A stretch of 64,000 bases of DNA from NCBI RefSeq assembly GCF_050749815.1, contig NZ_CP192735.1:1984001-2048000 (forward strand), given 5' to 3'. This document shows, in pieces, positions 53,813 through 63,474 of this stretch. Each line of letters starts with the position of its first letter. The stretch's first letter is position 1. The notes beneath the pieces are model-generated. The model did no database searches, was not told the origin of the DNA, and was given only the letters and a program-made list of their open reading frames with translations. Position numbers and translations under genes: made by a program. This DNA is from Dyella_A sp050749815. Lineage in GTDB: Bacteria > Pseudomonadota > Gammaproteobacteria > Xanthomonadales > Rhodanobacteraceae.

Positions 53813-54754
53813 ATGCCCTGCCTTCGCCCGACTGCCCTCGCCCTCGCCGCTTGTCTGCTCGCCTCGCTACCCGCACTGGCCGACCAGGCCAAGCCCAAGC
53901 CCTCGCTGACCCCGAAGGACATCCTCGCCGCGTCGAAGCCGACGGAGTGGCGCAGGCCCGATCCGCAGAACCTGCTGGTGATGACGCTGGCGGGGGAGCA
54001 TCGGGTGCTGATCGAGCTGGCGCCGGATTTCTCGCCGCTGCACGCGGCGAACATCCGCACGATGGCGCATGAGCATTACTTCGACGGGCTGGCGGTGATC
54101 CGCGTGCAGGACAACTTCGTCACGCAGTGGGGTGACCCGAACGACGACGACAACGCGGACCGCTCGAAGATGAAGTCGCTGGGCTCGGCGAAGAAGACGC
54201 TGCCGCCGGAGTTCACCCGTCCGCTCGATCCGAAACTGGAGTTCACCAGGCTGCCGGACGGCGACGTGTACGCGCCGCAGGTGGGCTTCTCCGAGGGCTT
54301 CCCGGTGGCACGCGACCCGGCCAGCAAGGAGGAGTGGATCACCCACTGCTACGGCACGGTGGGCGTGGCGCGCGACGTGGCGCCGAACACCGGCAGCGGC
54401 AGTTCGCTGTACGCAATCATCGGCCAGGCGCCGCGCGGGCTGGACCGCAATCTGGCGGTGGCCGGACGGGTGCTCGAGGGCATGGAGTATCTCTCCGGCC
54501 TGCCCCGTGGCATCGGGCCGCTGGGCTTTTACGAGAAGCCGGAGCAGCGTACGGCGATCGTGTCGGTGGCGCTGGCCGCGGATCTGCCGGCGGCGCAGCG
54601 GCCGGCTGTGGAGGTGCTGCGTACGGATAGCCGGAGCTTTGCCGCGCTGATCGAGGCCAAGCGCAACCGTGTTGATGCGTTCTATACGCGGCCAGCCGGG
54701 AAGATCGATCTGTGCAGCATCAGCGTGCCGACGCGGGCGGTGGCGGGGAAGTGA
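53813..54754 (+). CDS. periplasmic cyclophilin-type peptidyl-prolyl isomerase
   Basis: 313 aa with Sec signal ending near LPALADQ. Cyclophilin domain: RVLIELAPDFSPLHAANIRTMA, YFDGLAVIRVQDNFVTQWGDP (catalytic Arg), GTVGVARDVAPNTGSGSSLYAIIG. Several insertions (for example residues about 110-150) make it larger than the cytosolic enzyme at 6661-7170. The RXF core is V-I-R-V rather than F-H-R-V, so activity may differ. Likely folds periplasmic or outer-membrane proteins. Confidence 0.86.
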   Translation: MPCLRPTALALAACLLASLPALADQAKPKPSLTPKDILAASKPTEWRRPDPQNLLVMTLAGEHRVLIELAPDFSPLHAANIRTMAHEHYFDGLAVIRVQDNFVTQWGDPNDDDNADRSKMKSLGSAKKTLPPEFTRPLDPKLEFTRLPDGDVYAPQVGFSEGFPVARDPASKEEWITHCYGTVGVARDVAPNTGSGSSLYAIIGQAPRGLDRNLAVAGRVLEGMEYLSGLPRGIGPLGFYEKPEQRTAIVSVALAADLPAAQRPAVEVLRTDSRSFAALIEAKRNRVDAFYTRPAGKIDLCSISVPTRAVAGK

Positions 54755-54919
54755 GGCGGCGGCAGGGCGAGCCAGGCTGCTGGTTCGCTGCAACAGAATG
54801 GATCGAAGTGAGCTGGCGCTTTTGCTCCCTTGCGTGAGGGGGAGTGCCGGCCCTCGACTTGATCGGTGGACGGGTGGGAGGAGATGCGCTTAGCGCGGCT
54901 TCGCTTGATGGTCTGAGGC

Positions 54920-55770
54920 GAGCACCCGGCCCCCTCACCCCGACCCTCTCCCCCCGGTGGGAGGAGAGGGAGCAAGGCGCGGCTTCGCTTGATGCATGGA
55001 GCAAAAGGCGGCTTTACGTGACCCCTCCTTGCCGCACGTAGCGCTGCGGAATCCGCGACAGGCGAAACCGACCATCCTCGAAGCACGCACCCGCGCTGCC
55101 CCCTCTCCCCTGCTTGCGGGGGAGAGGGCTGGGGTGAGGGGGATGCGCGTAGCGCGTTGCCTGGTTGCCGATTTAAGGCGAGCACCCGCCCCCCTCACCC
55201 CGACCCTCTCCCCCCGGTGGGAGGAGAGGGAGCAAGGCGCGGCTTCGCTTGATGCATGGAGCAAAAGGCGGCTTTACGTGACCCCTCTTTGCCGCACGTG
55301 GCGCTGCGGAATCCGCGACAGGCGAAACCGACCATTCTCGAAGCACGCACCCGCTGCGCTCCCTCTCCCCTGCTTGCGGGGGAGAGGGCTGGGGGTGAGG
55401 GGGACGCACGAAGTGCGCTGCTTGGTTGCAGTCCTGAGGCGAGCACCCGGCCCCCCTCACCCCGACCCTCTCCCCCCGTCGGGGGGAGAGGGAGCAAGGC
55501 GCGGCTTCGCTTGATGCATGGAGCAAAAGGCGGCTTTACGTGACCCCTCTTTGCCGCACGTGGCGCTGCGGAATCCGCGACAGGCGAAACCGACCATCCT
55601 CGAAGCACGCACCCGCTGCGCTCCCTCTCCCCTGCTTGCGGGGGAGAGGGCTGGGGTAAAGGGAACGCACGAAGTGCGCTGCTTGGTTGCAGTCCTGAGG
55701 CGAGCACCCAGCCCCCTCACCCCGACCCTCTCCCCCCGTCGGGGGGAGAGGGAGAAGAGCAAAGCTTCGC
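54920..55770. repeat. tandem array of ~261-bp repeats (about three copies)
   Basis: Landmark GATGCATGGAGCAAAAGGCG at 54991, 55251 and 55513 (period 260-262). Units comprise CCCTCACCCCGACCCTCTCC palindromic blocks, the GCAAAAGGCGGCTTTACGTG segment, GCGACAGGCGAAACCGACCA and CCCTCTCCCCTGCTTGCGGG blocks. Open frames in all directions are repeat artefacts. It fills the ~1.07-kb gap between the cyclophilin and chemotaxis genes. Confidence 0.9.
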
Positions 55771-55820
55771 CTGAGGCCCCAAGTGAGCGGGCAGCCCGAC
55801 AGCAATGGAGCACGCGGCTA

Positions 55821-57383
55821 CTACAGCGCGCGCACCACCTGATCCGCGGTGCGGAACACCGACACCGCCTGGCGCATGCATTCGGCCTGCTCCTGCAGGC
55901 TGCGGGCGGCGGCTTCGGATTCTTCGACGAGCGCGGCGTTGCTCTGGGTGGCTTCGTCCATCTGGCTGACGGCCGCACCCACTTCCTGGATGCCTTTGCT
56001 CTGCTCTTCGCTGGCGGCGGCGATCTCGCTCATCAGACCGGCGGAGCGCTGGATGGCGTCGGCAATGCGGCGGGTGGTATCGCCGGTGCGATCGACCAGC
56101 GCGGCACCGGTATCGACGGTGGCGACGGCCGCGCCGATCAGCTCCTTGATCTCGCGCGCGGCGGTGGCCGCGCGCTGGGCCAGGCCGCGCACTTCGGTGG
56201 CGACCACCGCAAAGCCTTTGCCATGTTCGCCTGCGCGGGCCGCCTCCACGGCGGCGTTGAGCGCGAGGATGTTGGTCTGGAAGGCGATGCCGTCGATCAT
56301 GCCGGCGATGTCTTCGATGCGCTGCGAGCTGGCCTTGATGTCGCCCATGGTGGTGACCACCTGAGCCACCAGTTCGCCGCCTTCCTTCGCCAGGCGGGCG
56401 GCGGAGGACACCAGCGCATCGGCTTCGCGCGCGTGGTCGGCGTTCTGGCGCACGGTGGCGGTGAGTTCCTCCATCGCGGCAGCGGTTTCTTCCAGCGAGG
56501 CGGCCTGATCCTGCGTGCGGTGCGAGAGGTCGGCGGTGCCGGCGGCGATCTGGCCGGTGGCGCCGTGGATGCCGTCGCTGGATTGGCGCACGTGGGTCAC
56601 CACGTCGGCGAGGCCGACGCTGATGCCGTTGATCGCCTGCAGCAGCTGGCCGATATCGTCGCGCCGATCCACCGGCACCTGGGCGCTGAGGTCGCCAGCG
56701 GCGATCTTGCCGGCGGCGCTGCGGCATTCGCTCATCGGGCCGCTGATGTTGCGCCGGACCAGCGCCCACACCATCGCCGGCACCGCTACGCACGCCAGCA
56801 GCGCCATGCCCGCCACGGCGCGCGTGTGCTCGCCCGGCAGCAGGTGCCACAACGCGAGCCAGATCGCCGCGTTGCCGGCGGCGGTGGCGAGCGCGAGGCG
56901 CCACGGCATGCCGAGGCTGCGCATGTGGCTCACGTCCAGGCCCACGTAGCGCGCACCGATCACCTGGCCGCGGACGTCGAGCACCGGGTCATAGCGGGTC
57001 ATGAACTGGGTGCCGAAGATCGTCGCGTAGCCGGTGAACGACTGCTTGGCCTGCAGCTTCACCCACGCCGGGTGCGAGCGATCCAGCAGCGTGCCGACCG
57101 CGCGGCCGCCGTCCTTCTTCTTCACCGAGGTGGTGATGCGCACGAAGTCGTCGCCACTGCGAACGAACACCGTGGCGGTGGCGCCGCGTTCGGCGGTGAA
57201 GGCGTCCGGGCGGGAGAAGTCCAGGTTCAGCGCCTGGCCGCCGCTGAGCAGCACGGGCGTGTCGCGACCGCCGATAGCGACCACCTTGCCCGGCTCCAGC
57301 GCAAAGGCACCGGGGAACCGGCCGGCGAACTCCGTCGCCAGCGATTCGATGCGGGTTTTCAGCGGTACCAGCCACACGCGCAT
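55821..57383 (-). CDS. methyl-accepting chemotaxis protein with N-terminal Cache-type domain
   Basis: 520 aa from the ATG at 57383. Residues 1-155 resemble a Cache_3/Cache_2 fusion sensor (PGKVVAIGGRDTPVLLSGGQ, ATVFVRSGDDFVRITTSV, GRAVGTLLD, GQVIGARYVGLDV). Two hydrophobic segments follow (about 161-182 and 188-209), then HAMP (about 210-265) and the signalling hairpin with the conserved tip GIAFQTNILALNAAVEAARAGEHGKGFAVVA. The usual first transmembrane helix before the Cache domain is missing and none is encoded in frame upstream. Either the sensor is cytoplasmic or the 5' end is altered. Confidence 0.87.
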   Translation of the reverse strand: MRVWLVPLKTRIESLATEFAGRFPGAFALEPGKVVAIGGRDTPVLLSGGQALNLDFSRPDAFTAERGATATVFVRSGDDFVRITTSVKKKDGGRAVGTLLDRSHPAWVKLQAKQSFTGYATIFGTQFMTRYDPVLDVRGQVIGARYVGLDVSHMRSLGMPWRLALATAAGNAAIWLALWHLLPGEHTRAVAGMALLACVAVPAMVWALVRRNISGPMSECRSAAGKIAAGDLSAQVPVDRRDDIGQLLQAINGISVGLADVVTHVRQSSDGIHGATGQIAAGTADLSHRTQDQAASLEETAAAMEELTATVRQNADHAREADALVSSAARLAKEGGELVAQVVTTMGDIKASSQRIEDIAGMIDGIAFQTNILALNAAVEAARAGEHGKGFAVVATEVRGLAQRAATAAREIKELIGAAVATVDTGAALVDRTGDTTRRIADAIQRSAGLMSEIAAASEEQSKGIQEVGAAVSQMDEATQSNAALVEESEAAARSLQEQAECMRQAVSVFRTADQVVRAL

Positions 57384-57545
57384 GAGACGCCCCTGTCCTG
57401 CTGCGACGATGCGCCGGCCCCATGGCGCGGCGCTACCCCGGTTGCCGATAGGCGTCGGAAACCGGGTGTTGTCTCCGGATGTCGGTCGCTGGCGGCAAAA
57501 CTTTACGGATGGCGGCCGTGCCGGCGCCTCCCGGCCGACCGCCGA

Positions 57546-59447
57546 TCAGCGGTAGCCGGCCGCCTGCAACTCGAACAGTTCGGCGTAGTGGCCGCCGGCG
57601 GCGAGCAGTTCCTCGTGGGTGCCGACCTCCTCGATGGCGCCGTGCTGCAGCACGATGATGCGGTCGGCCATGCGCACGGTGGAGAAGCGGTGCGAGATGA
57701 TCACCGCGGTCTTGCCGTGCGAGAGCTCCTTGAAGCGCTGGAACACCTCGTACTCCGAGCGCGCGTCGAGGGCGGCGGTGGGTTCATCGAGCACCAGCAG
57801 CGGCGCGTCGCGCATGTAGGCGCGGGCGATGGCGATCTTCTGCCACTCGCCGCCGGAGAGATCCACGCCGCCCTTGAACAGCTTGCCGAGCATCTGCGCG
57901 TAGCCCTTGGGCAGCCGCGCGATCACCTGGTCAGCGAGGCTGCGATGGGCGGCATCGGCGATGCGCGGCTCGTCGCCACGCGCCTCGATGCGGCCCACGG
58001 CGATGTTGTCCGCGGCGTTGAAGTAGTAGCGCACGAAGTCCTGGAAGATCACGCCGATGTTGAGGCGCAGGTCTTCCAGGTCGTACTCGGTGAGCGGGTG
58101 GCCGTCGAGCAGGATGCGGCCCTCGTCCGGGTCGTACAGGCGCGAGAGCAGTTTCACCAGCGTGGTCTTGCCGGCACCGTTCTCGCCCACCAGCGCCAGC
58201 ACTTCGCCCGCGCGCAGGGTGAAGTTCAAATGCCGCACGGCCCAGCGCTCGGCATCGGGATAGCGAAAGCCCACGTCTTCGAACACGAAGCCCTCGCGCA
58301 GTGGCCGCGGGAACGGGCGCGGGTTCGGTGGCGAGAGGATCTCCGGCTGGATGCGAAAGAACGAGAACAGGTCGTCCAGGTACAGCGCCTGCCCGGCCAC
58401 CTGTGAGAAGCCGGTGAGCAGGGTTTCCAAGAGCGTGCGCAGGCGGCGGAACGAGGTGGAGAGAAACGTGAGGTCGCCGATGGAGAACTGCCCGGTGACC
58501 GTGCGCCAGGCGATGAACGCGTAGGCGGCGTAATAGCCCAGCGTGCCCAGCGTGGTGAACAGCCCGCCCCAGCCGGCACGGCGTAGCGCGATGCGGCGGT
58601 TGGCGCGGTACATGTCCTGCGACAGCACGCGGTAGCGCTCGATCAGGAACGGGTTGAGGCCGAAGCTTTTCACCTCCTTCGCGTTCGAGGCGCTGGCACC
58701 GACCATGCGCAGGTAATCCAGCTCGCGCCGCTCCGGTGTCCATTGGTAGTTCACCGCGTAGCTCTGCGCGTTGAAGTGGAACTCGCCCAGGAACGCCGGT
58801 ACCAGCGCCACCGCCAGCAGCACGATCAGCCATGGCGCGTACACCGCCAGACCCACCGCGAAGCTCAGCAAGGTGATCACGTCCTGCGCCTGCTGCAGCA
58901 GTTGGGAGAGCAGGCTGCCGCGCCCGGCTACCTGGCGGCGCGCGCGGTCGAGCTGGTCCTGCAGGTCGGCGTCCTCGAAGTCCTCCAGATCCAGCGAGGC
59001 GGCGTGTTCCATCAGGCGGATCGAGGTGGTGTTGGCGTAGAGCTCGCCGAGCAGCGAGTCGACCAGCGCCACCAGCCGGCCGAGCAGGTCGGCCAGCACC
59101 GCCAGCGCAAACTCCAGCCCCAGCAGCAGCGCCAGGTGCGCCAGCTCGCCGCCGTGCAGCCACGCGGCGATGTCGGCATGCGGCACGCCGGCGCGCACCA
59201 GCCGCACCACCTCGTCGACGATCAGCTTGCCCACGTACAAGGTGACCACCGGCAACAGCGCGCGCAGCAGGCGCAGCGCCACGCTGGCGAGCGTGAGCGA
59301 GCGGCTGGTCTGCCAGATGCTGGCCAGGAACGGCGGCACGTTGCGCAGCGCGGCGAAGCGTTCGCGCAGGCTCTGCGGCGGGGGCGGCGGTGCGTGGCGG
59401 CGGCCGCCGGTAGCGGGGCTGGCGCCTGGGGTGTGCGGGGGTGGCAT
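57546..59447 (-). CDS. ABC transporter, fused permease and ATPase
   Basis: 633 aa. Residues about 35-345 hold six transmembrane helices of the exporter type. The nucleotide-binding domain has Walker A GENGAGKTTLVKLL, signature LSGGEWQKIAIARAYMRD, Walker B LLVLDEPTAALD and the H-loop IISHRFSTVR. It would act as a homodimer in the inner membrane. The Pro/His-rich N-terminus (PPPHTPGASP...) is unusual and probably disordered. Substrate unknown. Divergent from the YqjI-like repressor, so the operator between them may also affect it. Confidence 0.9.
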   Translation of the reverse strand: MPPPHTPGASPATGGRRHAPPPPPQSLRERFAALRNVPPFLASIWQTSRSLTLASVALRLLRALLPVVTLYVGKLIVDEVVRLVRAGVPHADIAAWLHGGELAHLALLLGLEFALAVLADLLGRLVALVDSLLGELYANTTSIRLMEHAASLDLEDFEDADLQDQLDRARRQVAGRGSLLSQLLQQAQDVITLLSFAVGLAVYAPWLIVLLAVALVPAFLGEFHFNAQSYAVNYQWTPERRELDYLRMVGASASNAKEVKSFGLNPFLIERYRVLSQDMYRANRRIALRRAGWGGLFTTLGTLGYYAAYAFIAWRTVTGQFSIGDLTFLSTSFRRLRTLLETLLTGFSQVAGQALYLDDLFSFFRIQPEILSPPNPRPFPRPLREGFVFEDVGFRYPDAERWAVRHLNFTLRAGEVLALVGENGAGKTTLVKLLSRLYDPDEGRILLDGHPLTEYDLEDLRLNIGVIFQDFVRYYFNAADNIAVGRIEARGDEPRIADAAHRSLADQVIARLPKGYAQMLGKLFKGGVDLSGGEWQKIAIARAYMRDAPLLVLDEPTAALDARSEYEVFQRFKELSHGKTAVIISHRFSTVRMADRIIVLQHGAIEEVGTHEELLAAGGHYAELFELQAAGYR

Positions 59448-59559
59448 CGGCGGTCCTTGGCGAGCGTCCGGTGGCAGCTTGCCACGGCGCGGACATTAGG
59501 GAGTGACGGTGACGCATGCCCGCGAGCGGACGAACATGGCGATCGCGGGGCTTGTCTTT

Positions 59560-59608
59560 CGATATTCTTGCGATATATCTTTTGCTCGTCAATCACGATA
59601 TATCGGAG
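59560..59608 (+). promoter_or_regulatory. operator of the YqjI-like repressor
   Basis: CGATATTC (59560), CGATATATC (59571-59579) and the perfect palindrome CGATATATCG (59596-59605) are spaced by 25 bases from the second to the third. The last overlaps the SD GGAG (59605-59608) of the repressor gene. AT-rich islands like this stand out in a G+C-rich region. Autorepression, and possibly control of the divergent ABC gene, is inferred. Confidence 0.6.
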
Positions 59609-59615
59609 ATACATC

Positions 59616-60332
59616 ATGCGATTCCATCAGCGCTTCTTCGGTGGCGGGCACGCCGGGCACCACGACCACCACTGCGACGATCGCAGCGAGCGCTTCGCGA
59701 TGTGGCGCGAACGCTTCTTCGACCATCACGCGCACCACCATCACCGGCACCACGACACCCTTGAAGCAGGCCGCCACGGCTGGCGCGGTGGTCCGTTCGG
59801 CGGCGACCGCGGCGATGCGCTGGGCGATATGGGCGGCCTGCGCGGCGGCGGGCGCCGGGGTGGTGGCGGGCGGATGTTCGGCCATGGCGACCTGCGCCTG
59901 CTGCTGCTGGCGCTGATCGAACAGCAGCCGCGGCACGGCTACGAGCTGATCCGCATCATCGAGGAGATGTTCAACGGCCAGTACTCGCCCAGCCCTGGAG
60001 CGATCTACCCCACCCTCACCATGCTGGAGGAAATTGGCCACGCCGCGGTGCAGCCGGAAGCCGGCGGGCGCAAGAGCTACGCGATCACCGACGAGGGCCG
60101 CGCCTTTGTCGAGGAGAACCGCGAGGCGGTGGAAGCGGTGATGGAGCAGACCCGCCACAGCGCGCGCATGGCCGCGCGCGCTGCGATGCCGGAAAACGTG
60201 CACAAGGCGATGCACGCGCTCAAGCACGCGCTGCTGATGCGCGGCACCGACTGGACCAAGGCCGAAGGCCAGCGCGTGGCGAAGATCCTGGCGCGTGCCG
60301 CCAGCGAGATCGCCGGTGGCAACGAGGCGTAA
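59616..60332 (+). CDS. yqjI: His-rich PadR-family repressor, YqjI-like
   Basis: 238 aa. The first ~50 residues are extremely His-rich (GGHAGHHDHHCDD, FFDHHAHHHHRHH), suited to binding nickel or iron. A Gly-rich linker leads to the PadR winged helix (LRLLLLALIEQQPRHGYELIRI, then PSPGAIYPTLTMLEEIGH and GRKSYAITDEGRAFVEE). E. coli YqjI has this layout and represses the ferric reductase gene yqjH; the same neighbour follows here after 10 bases. Operator-like palindromes precede the gene. Confidence 0.87.
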   Translation: MRFHQRFFGGGHAGHHDHHCDDRSERFAMWRERFFDHHAHHHHRHHDTLEAGRHGWRGGPFGGDRGDALGDMGGLRGGGRRGGGGRMFGHGDLRLLLLALIEQQPRHGYELIRIIEEMFNGQYSPSPGAIYPTLTMLEEIGHAAVQPEAGGRKSYAITDEGRAFVEENREAVEAVMEQTRHSARMAARAAMPENVHKAMHALKHALLMRGTDWTKAEGQRVAKILARAASEIAGGNEA

Positions 60333-60342
60333 CGGCTCGCGC

Positions 60343-61119
60343 ATGCCCATGCATACCCATCTCTCGCTACGTCACCCGCTGGCGTTCCGCCAACTGGAGG
60401 TCCGGCGCGTCGAGACGCTGACGCCGCACATGCGGCGCATCGTCTTAGGCGGCGCGGCGCTGCACGATTTCGTCAGCGCCGCGCCGGACGATCACGTGAA
60501 GCTGTTCTTCCCCAATGCCCATGGCGAGATCGTGCGCCCGACGGTCGGCCCGAACGGGCCGCTGTACGAGGCGGGCGTGGCTTATTCGCCGATGCGCGAC
60601 TACACGCCCCGCCACTACGACGCGCTCGCGCAGGAGCTGACCATCGACTTCGTGCTGCACGGCGACGGCCCGGCCGCCGGTTGGGCGGCGCAGGCAAGGC
60701 CGGGGCAGACGATCGGCGCGGGAGGCCCGCGCGGCTCGCTGGTGATCGCCGAGGACTTCGATACCTACGCGATGTTCGGCGACGAAACCGCCCTGCCCGC
60801 GATCGGCCGCTGGCTGGAGGAACTGCCCGCCGGCAAGCGCGCCGAGGTGTTCGTGGAGATCCCTGAACACGCCGATCGCCAGCCGCTGGCTTCAGCGGCC
60901 GAGCTACGTCTCACCTGGCTAGTACGCGACGGCGCCGACGCCGCTACCAGCACCAGCCTGGAACAGGCGCTGGCCGCGTGGCACCCGCCCGCGGGTGACA
61001 CCTTCCACTGGATCGCCGCCGAATCCGAGCGCGCCCGGCGCCTGCGCCAGATGCTCGCCGAGCGCGGCGTGACGAAGGACTGCATCAAGGCCACCGGCTA
61101 CTGGAAAGCCGCTGCGTAA
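60343..61119 (+). CDS. yqjH: siderophore-interacting protein / NADPH-dependent ferric reductase, YqjH-like
   Basis: 258 aa. FAD-binding motif in AYSPMRDYTPRHYD (RxYTP), QEL-type strand LTIDFVLHGDGPAAGWAAQARPGQ, GPRGSLVI, then the NADPH-binding domain DTYAMFGDETALPAIGRWLEE and the C-terminal FHWIAAESERARRLRQML...TGYW. Releases iron from ferric siderophores by reduction in the cytosol. Pairing with the YqjI-like repressor suggests nickel/iron-dependent control. Confidence 0.93.
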   Translation: MPMHTHLSLRHPLAFRQLEVRRVETLTPHMRRIVLGGAALHDFVSAAPDDHVKLFFPNAHGEIVRPTVGPNGPLYEAGVAYSPMRDYTPRHYDALAQELTIDFVLHGDGPAAGWAAQARPGQTIGAGGPRGSLVIAEDFDTYAMFGDETALPAIGRWLEELPAGKRAEVFVEIPEHADRQPLASAAELRLTWLVRDGADAATSTSLEQALAAWHPPAGDTFHWIAAESERARRLRQMLAERGVTKDCIKATGYWKAAA

Positions 61120-61261
61120 CAGCGGCGGCGGCCGCCTCGCGATGAATCGCGGCTGAGGCCGTGCACGGCGCGAGCACGAAATCTTTTCGTGCCAACCGCT
61201 ATCCCGTAACCGTCGTTCCGCCCGATGCGGGCCGCGGCATCCACGCAACGGGAGGCATCGG

Positions 61262-63424
61262 ATGAAACGCAGAAGCAAGGTCATCGCATGGATCGTCGGC
61301 ACGCTGGTGGCGCTGCTAGCCGTGCTGGTGCTGGTGGTGGCGCTGTTCGACTGGAACCGCCTCAAGCCGTTCATCGATGACAAGGTCAGCCAGGCGATCG
61401 GACGGCCGTTCACCATCCACGGCGACCTGAGCCTGGCGTGGCATCGCGAACGCAGCGAATCGGGCTGGCGCAGTTGGCTGCCGTGGCCGCAGTTCACCGC
61501 GCGTGACATCACCATCGGCAACCCGGCGTGGGCCAAGCAACCGCAGTTCGCCCAGCTCGATGCGCTGCGCTTCCGGCTCTCGCCGCTGCCGCTGCTGGCC
61601 CACCGCATCAAGGTGCCGTCGCTGCAGCTGGTACAGCCATCGATCGATCTGGAGCGCGACGGCAAGGGCCGTGACAACTGGACCTTCACGCTGCCGCACA
61701 GCGACAAGCCATCAAGCTGGTCGCTGCAGCTGGGTGAGGTGGGTTTCGACCAGGGCCGCATCGGCCTGGACGACGCCGCTACCCGTACCGACTTGAAGAT
61801 CGTAGTGGAGCCGCTGCAGCAGGCGATTCCCTACGAGCAGATCGTGGCCGAGAACGACAAGGCCGCCCAGGCGCAGGCCCGGGACACCGTGGGCGCCGCC
61901 GCCAGCAAGGCGGTCGCCCGGGCTGCGGCCAGCAAGGACGACCGCGAGCAGAAGCCGGATGAGGCAGCGCGCGGTACGCGCTACCAGTTCCGCTGGACCG
62001 CCAGCGGCCATTACCAGGGCGCGGTGGCCAAGGGCACCGGCCGCATCGGCGCGGTGCTGGCCCTGCAGAGCAGCAGCCGGCCGTTTCCGGTGCAGGCGCG
62101 CGTGCAGGTGGGCGACACGCACATCGGCCTGGCCGGCACGCTGACCGATCCGCTGCACCTGGGCGCGCTCGATCTGCACCTGTGGTTTGCCGGCACCAGC
62201 ATGGCCAAGCTCTATCCGCTGCTCGGCGTAACCCTGCCCGACACCCGCCCCTACGCCACCCGCGGCCGCCTGAGCGCCACGCTTGGTGACCACGGCAACC
62301 AGTTCCGCTATCGGCATTTCCGTGGCCGGGTGGGCTCGAGCGATCTGTCCGGCGATCTCACTTTCTCCACCGGCGGCGCGCGCCCCAAGCTCACCGGCGA
62401 TATGCAATCGCAGACGCTGGAGTTCAGCGACCTGGCCCCGCTGATTGGCGCCGACGACAACAGCGAGAAGAAGCAGCGCGGTGACGGCACACCGCAGCCG
62501 GCCGGCAAGGCGCTGCCGGTGGAGCAGTTCCGCACCGACCGCTGGCAGGCGATGGACGCCGACGTGACGTTTGCAGCCAAGCACATCGAGCACGTGAAGG
62601 CGCTGCCGATCGATTCGCTGTCCACGCACCTGGTGATGGACGCCGGCAAGCTCACCCTCGATCCGCTTGCCTTCGGCCTGGCCGGCGGCAAGGTCGACGG
62701 TCGCCTGGTGCTCGACGGCAGCCACTCGCCGATGCCCGGCCAGATACAGCTCGATGCACGCCACATCAAGCTCAAGGCGCTGTTCCCCGAGTTCGACGCG
62801 ATGCGCACGAGCCTGGGCGAGATCAACGGTCGCGCCGATCTCGACGCCAAGGGCAATTCCGTCGCCGCGCTGCTGGGCAGCGCCGACGGCGAACTCAAGC
62901 TGCTGATGAACGATGGCGCGGTGAGCAAGAACCTGCTGGAGACCGCCGGGCTCAACGTGGGCAACATCATCCTCGGCAAGCTGTTCGGCGATCGCACGGT
63001 GGAGATCAACTGCGCCGCCACCGACCTCAAGGCCACCGACGGCCTGTTCCGCACGCAGTTGTTCGTATTCGACACCAAGGACGCGGTGATCAACGTCGAC
63101 GGCACGGTCAACATGAGCAACGAAAAGCTCGACCTGGACGTGAAGCCGCAGACCAAGGGCCTGCGCATCCTGTCGCTGCGCTCGCCGCTGTACGTGCGCG
63201 GCACACTGAAGGATCCGGACGTGGGCGTGCAGGCCGGCCCGTTGGCGCTGCGTGCCGGCGGCGCGGTGGCGCTGGGCACCGTCGCCGCCCCCGCCGCCGC
63301 GTTGCTGGCGCTGATCTCGCCCAACCACGACCAACCGGAGAACACCTGCCAGGTGGTACTGCAGCAGCTGCGCAGCGCGGGCAAGTTGAAGGTGAGCGAG
63401 CCGACCAAGCAGCGCGCGAAATAA
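61262..63424 (+). CDS. AsmA-family protein
   Basis: 720 aa; GGGAGG upstream of the ATG. N-terminal single membrane helix (IAWIVGTLVALLAVLVLVVALF), then the AsmA start FDWNRLKPFIDDKVSQAIGRPF and FTARDITIGNP. The C-terminal AsmA_2 region is about 480-690 (LDARHIKLKALFPEFDAMRTSLGEINGRADL, VDGTVNMSNEKLDLDVKPQTKGLRILSLRSPLYVRGTLKDP). AsmA-like proteins bridge the periplasm as beta-groove lipid-transfer or envelope-homeostasis proteins. The charged Ala-rich stretch about 200-235 is a linker. Confidence 0.92.
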   Translation: MKRRSKVIAWIVGTLVALLAVLVLVVALFDWNRLKPFIDDKVSQAIGRPFTIHGDLSLAWHRERSESGWRSWLPWPQFTARDITIGNPAWAKQPQFAQLDALRFRLSPLPLLAHRIKVPSLQLVQPSIDLERDGKGRDNWTFTLPHSDKPSSWSLQLGEVGFDQGRIGLDDAATRTDLKIVVEPLQQAIPYEQIVAENDKAAQAQARDTVGAAASKAVARAAASKDDREQKPDEAARGTRYQFRWTASGHYQGAVAKGTGRIGAVLALQSSSRPFPVQARVQVGDTHIGLAGTLTDPLHLGALDLHLWFAGTSMAKLYPLLGVTLPDTRPYATRGRLSATLGDHGNQFRYRHFRGRVGSSDLSGDLTFSTGGARPKLTGDMQSQTLEFSDLAPLIGADDNSEKKQRGDGTPQPAGKALPVEQFRTDRWQAMDADVTFAAKHIEHVKALPIDSLSTHLVMDAGKLTLDPLAFGLAGGKVDGRLVLDGSHSPMPGQIQLDARHIKLKALFPEFDAMRTSLGEINGRADLDAKGNSVAALLGSADGELKLLMNDGAVSKNLLETAGLNVGNIILGKLFGDRTVEINCAATDLKATDGLFRTQLFVFDTKDAVINVDGTVNMSNEKLDLDVKPQTKGLRILSLRSPLYVRGTLKDPDVGVQAGPLALRAGGAVALGTVAAPAAALLALISPNHDQPENTCQVVLQQLRSAGKLKVSEPTKQRAK

Positions 63425-63474
63425 GTCCCGGCGCACCACTAGAATGGCGCACCTTCCCCGCGCCCTCGTGACCC

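Noticed and set aside
54996..55707. Several 90-170 codon ORFs on both strands within the 261-bp array
   Set aside because: They recur with the repeat period and change frame between units; repeat artefacts, not genes.
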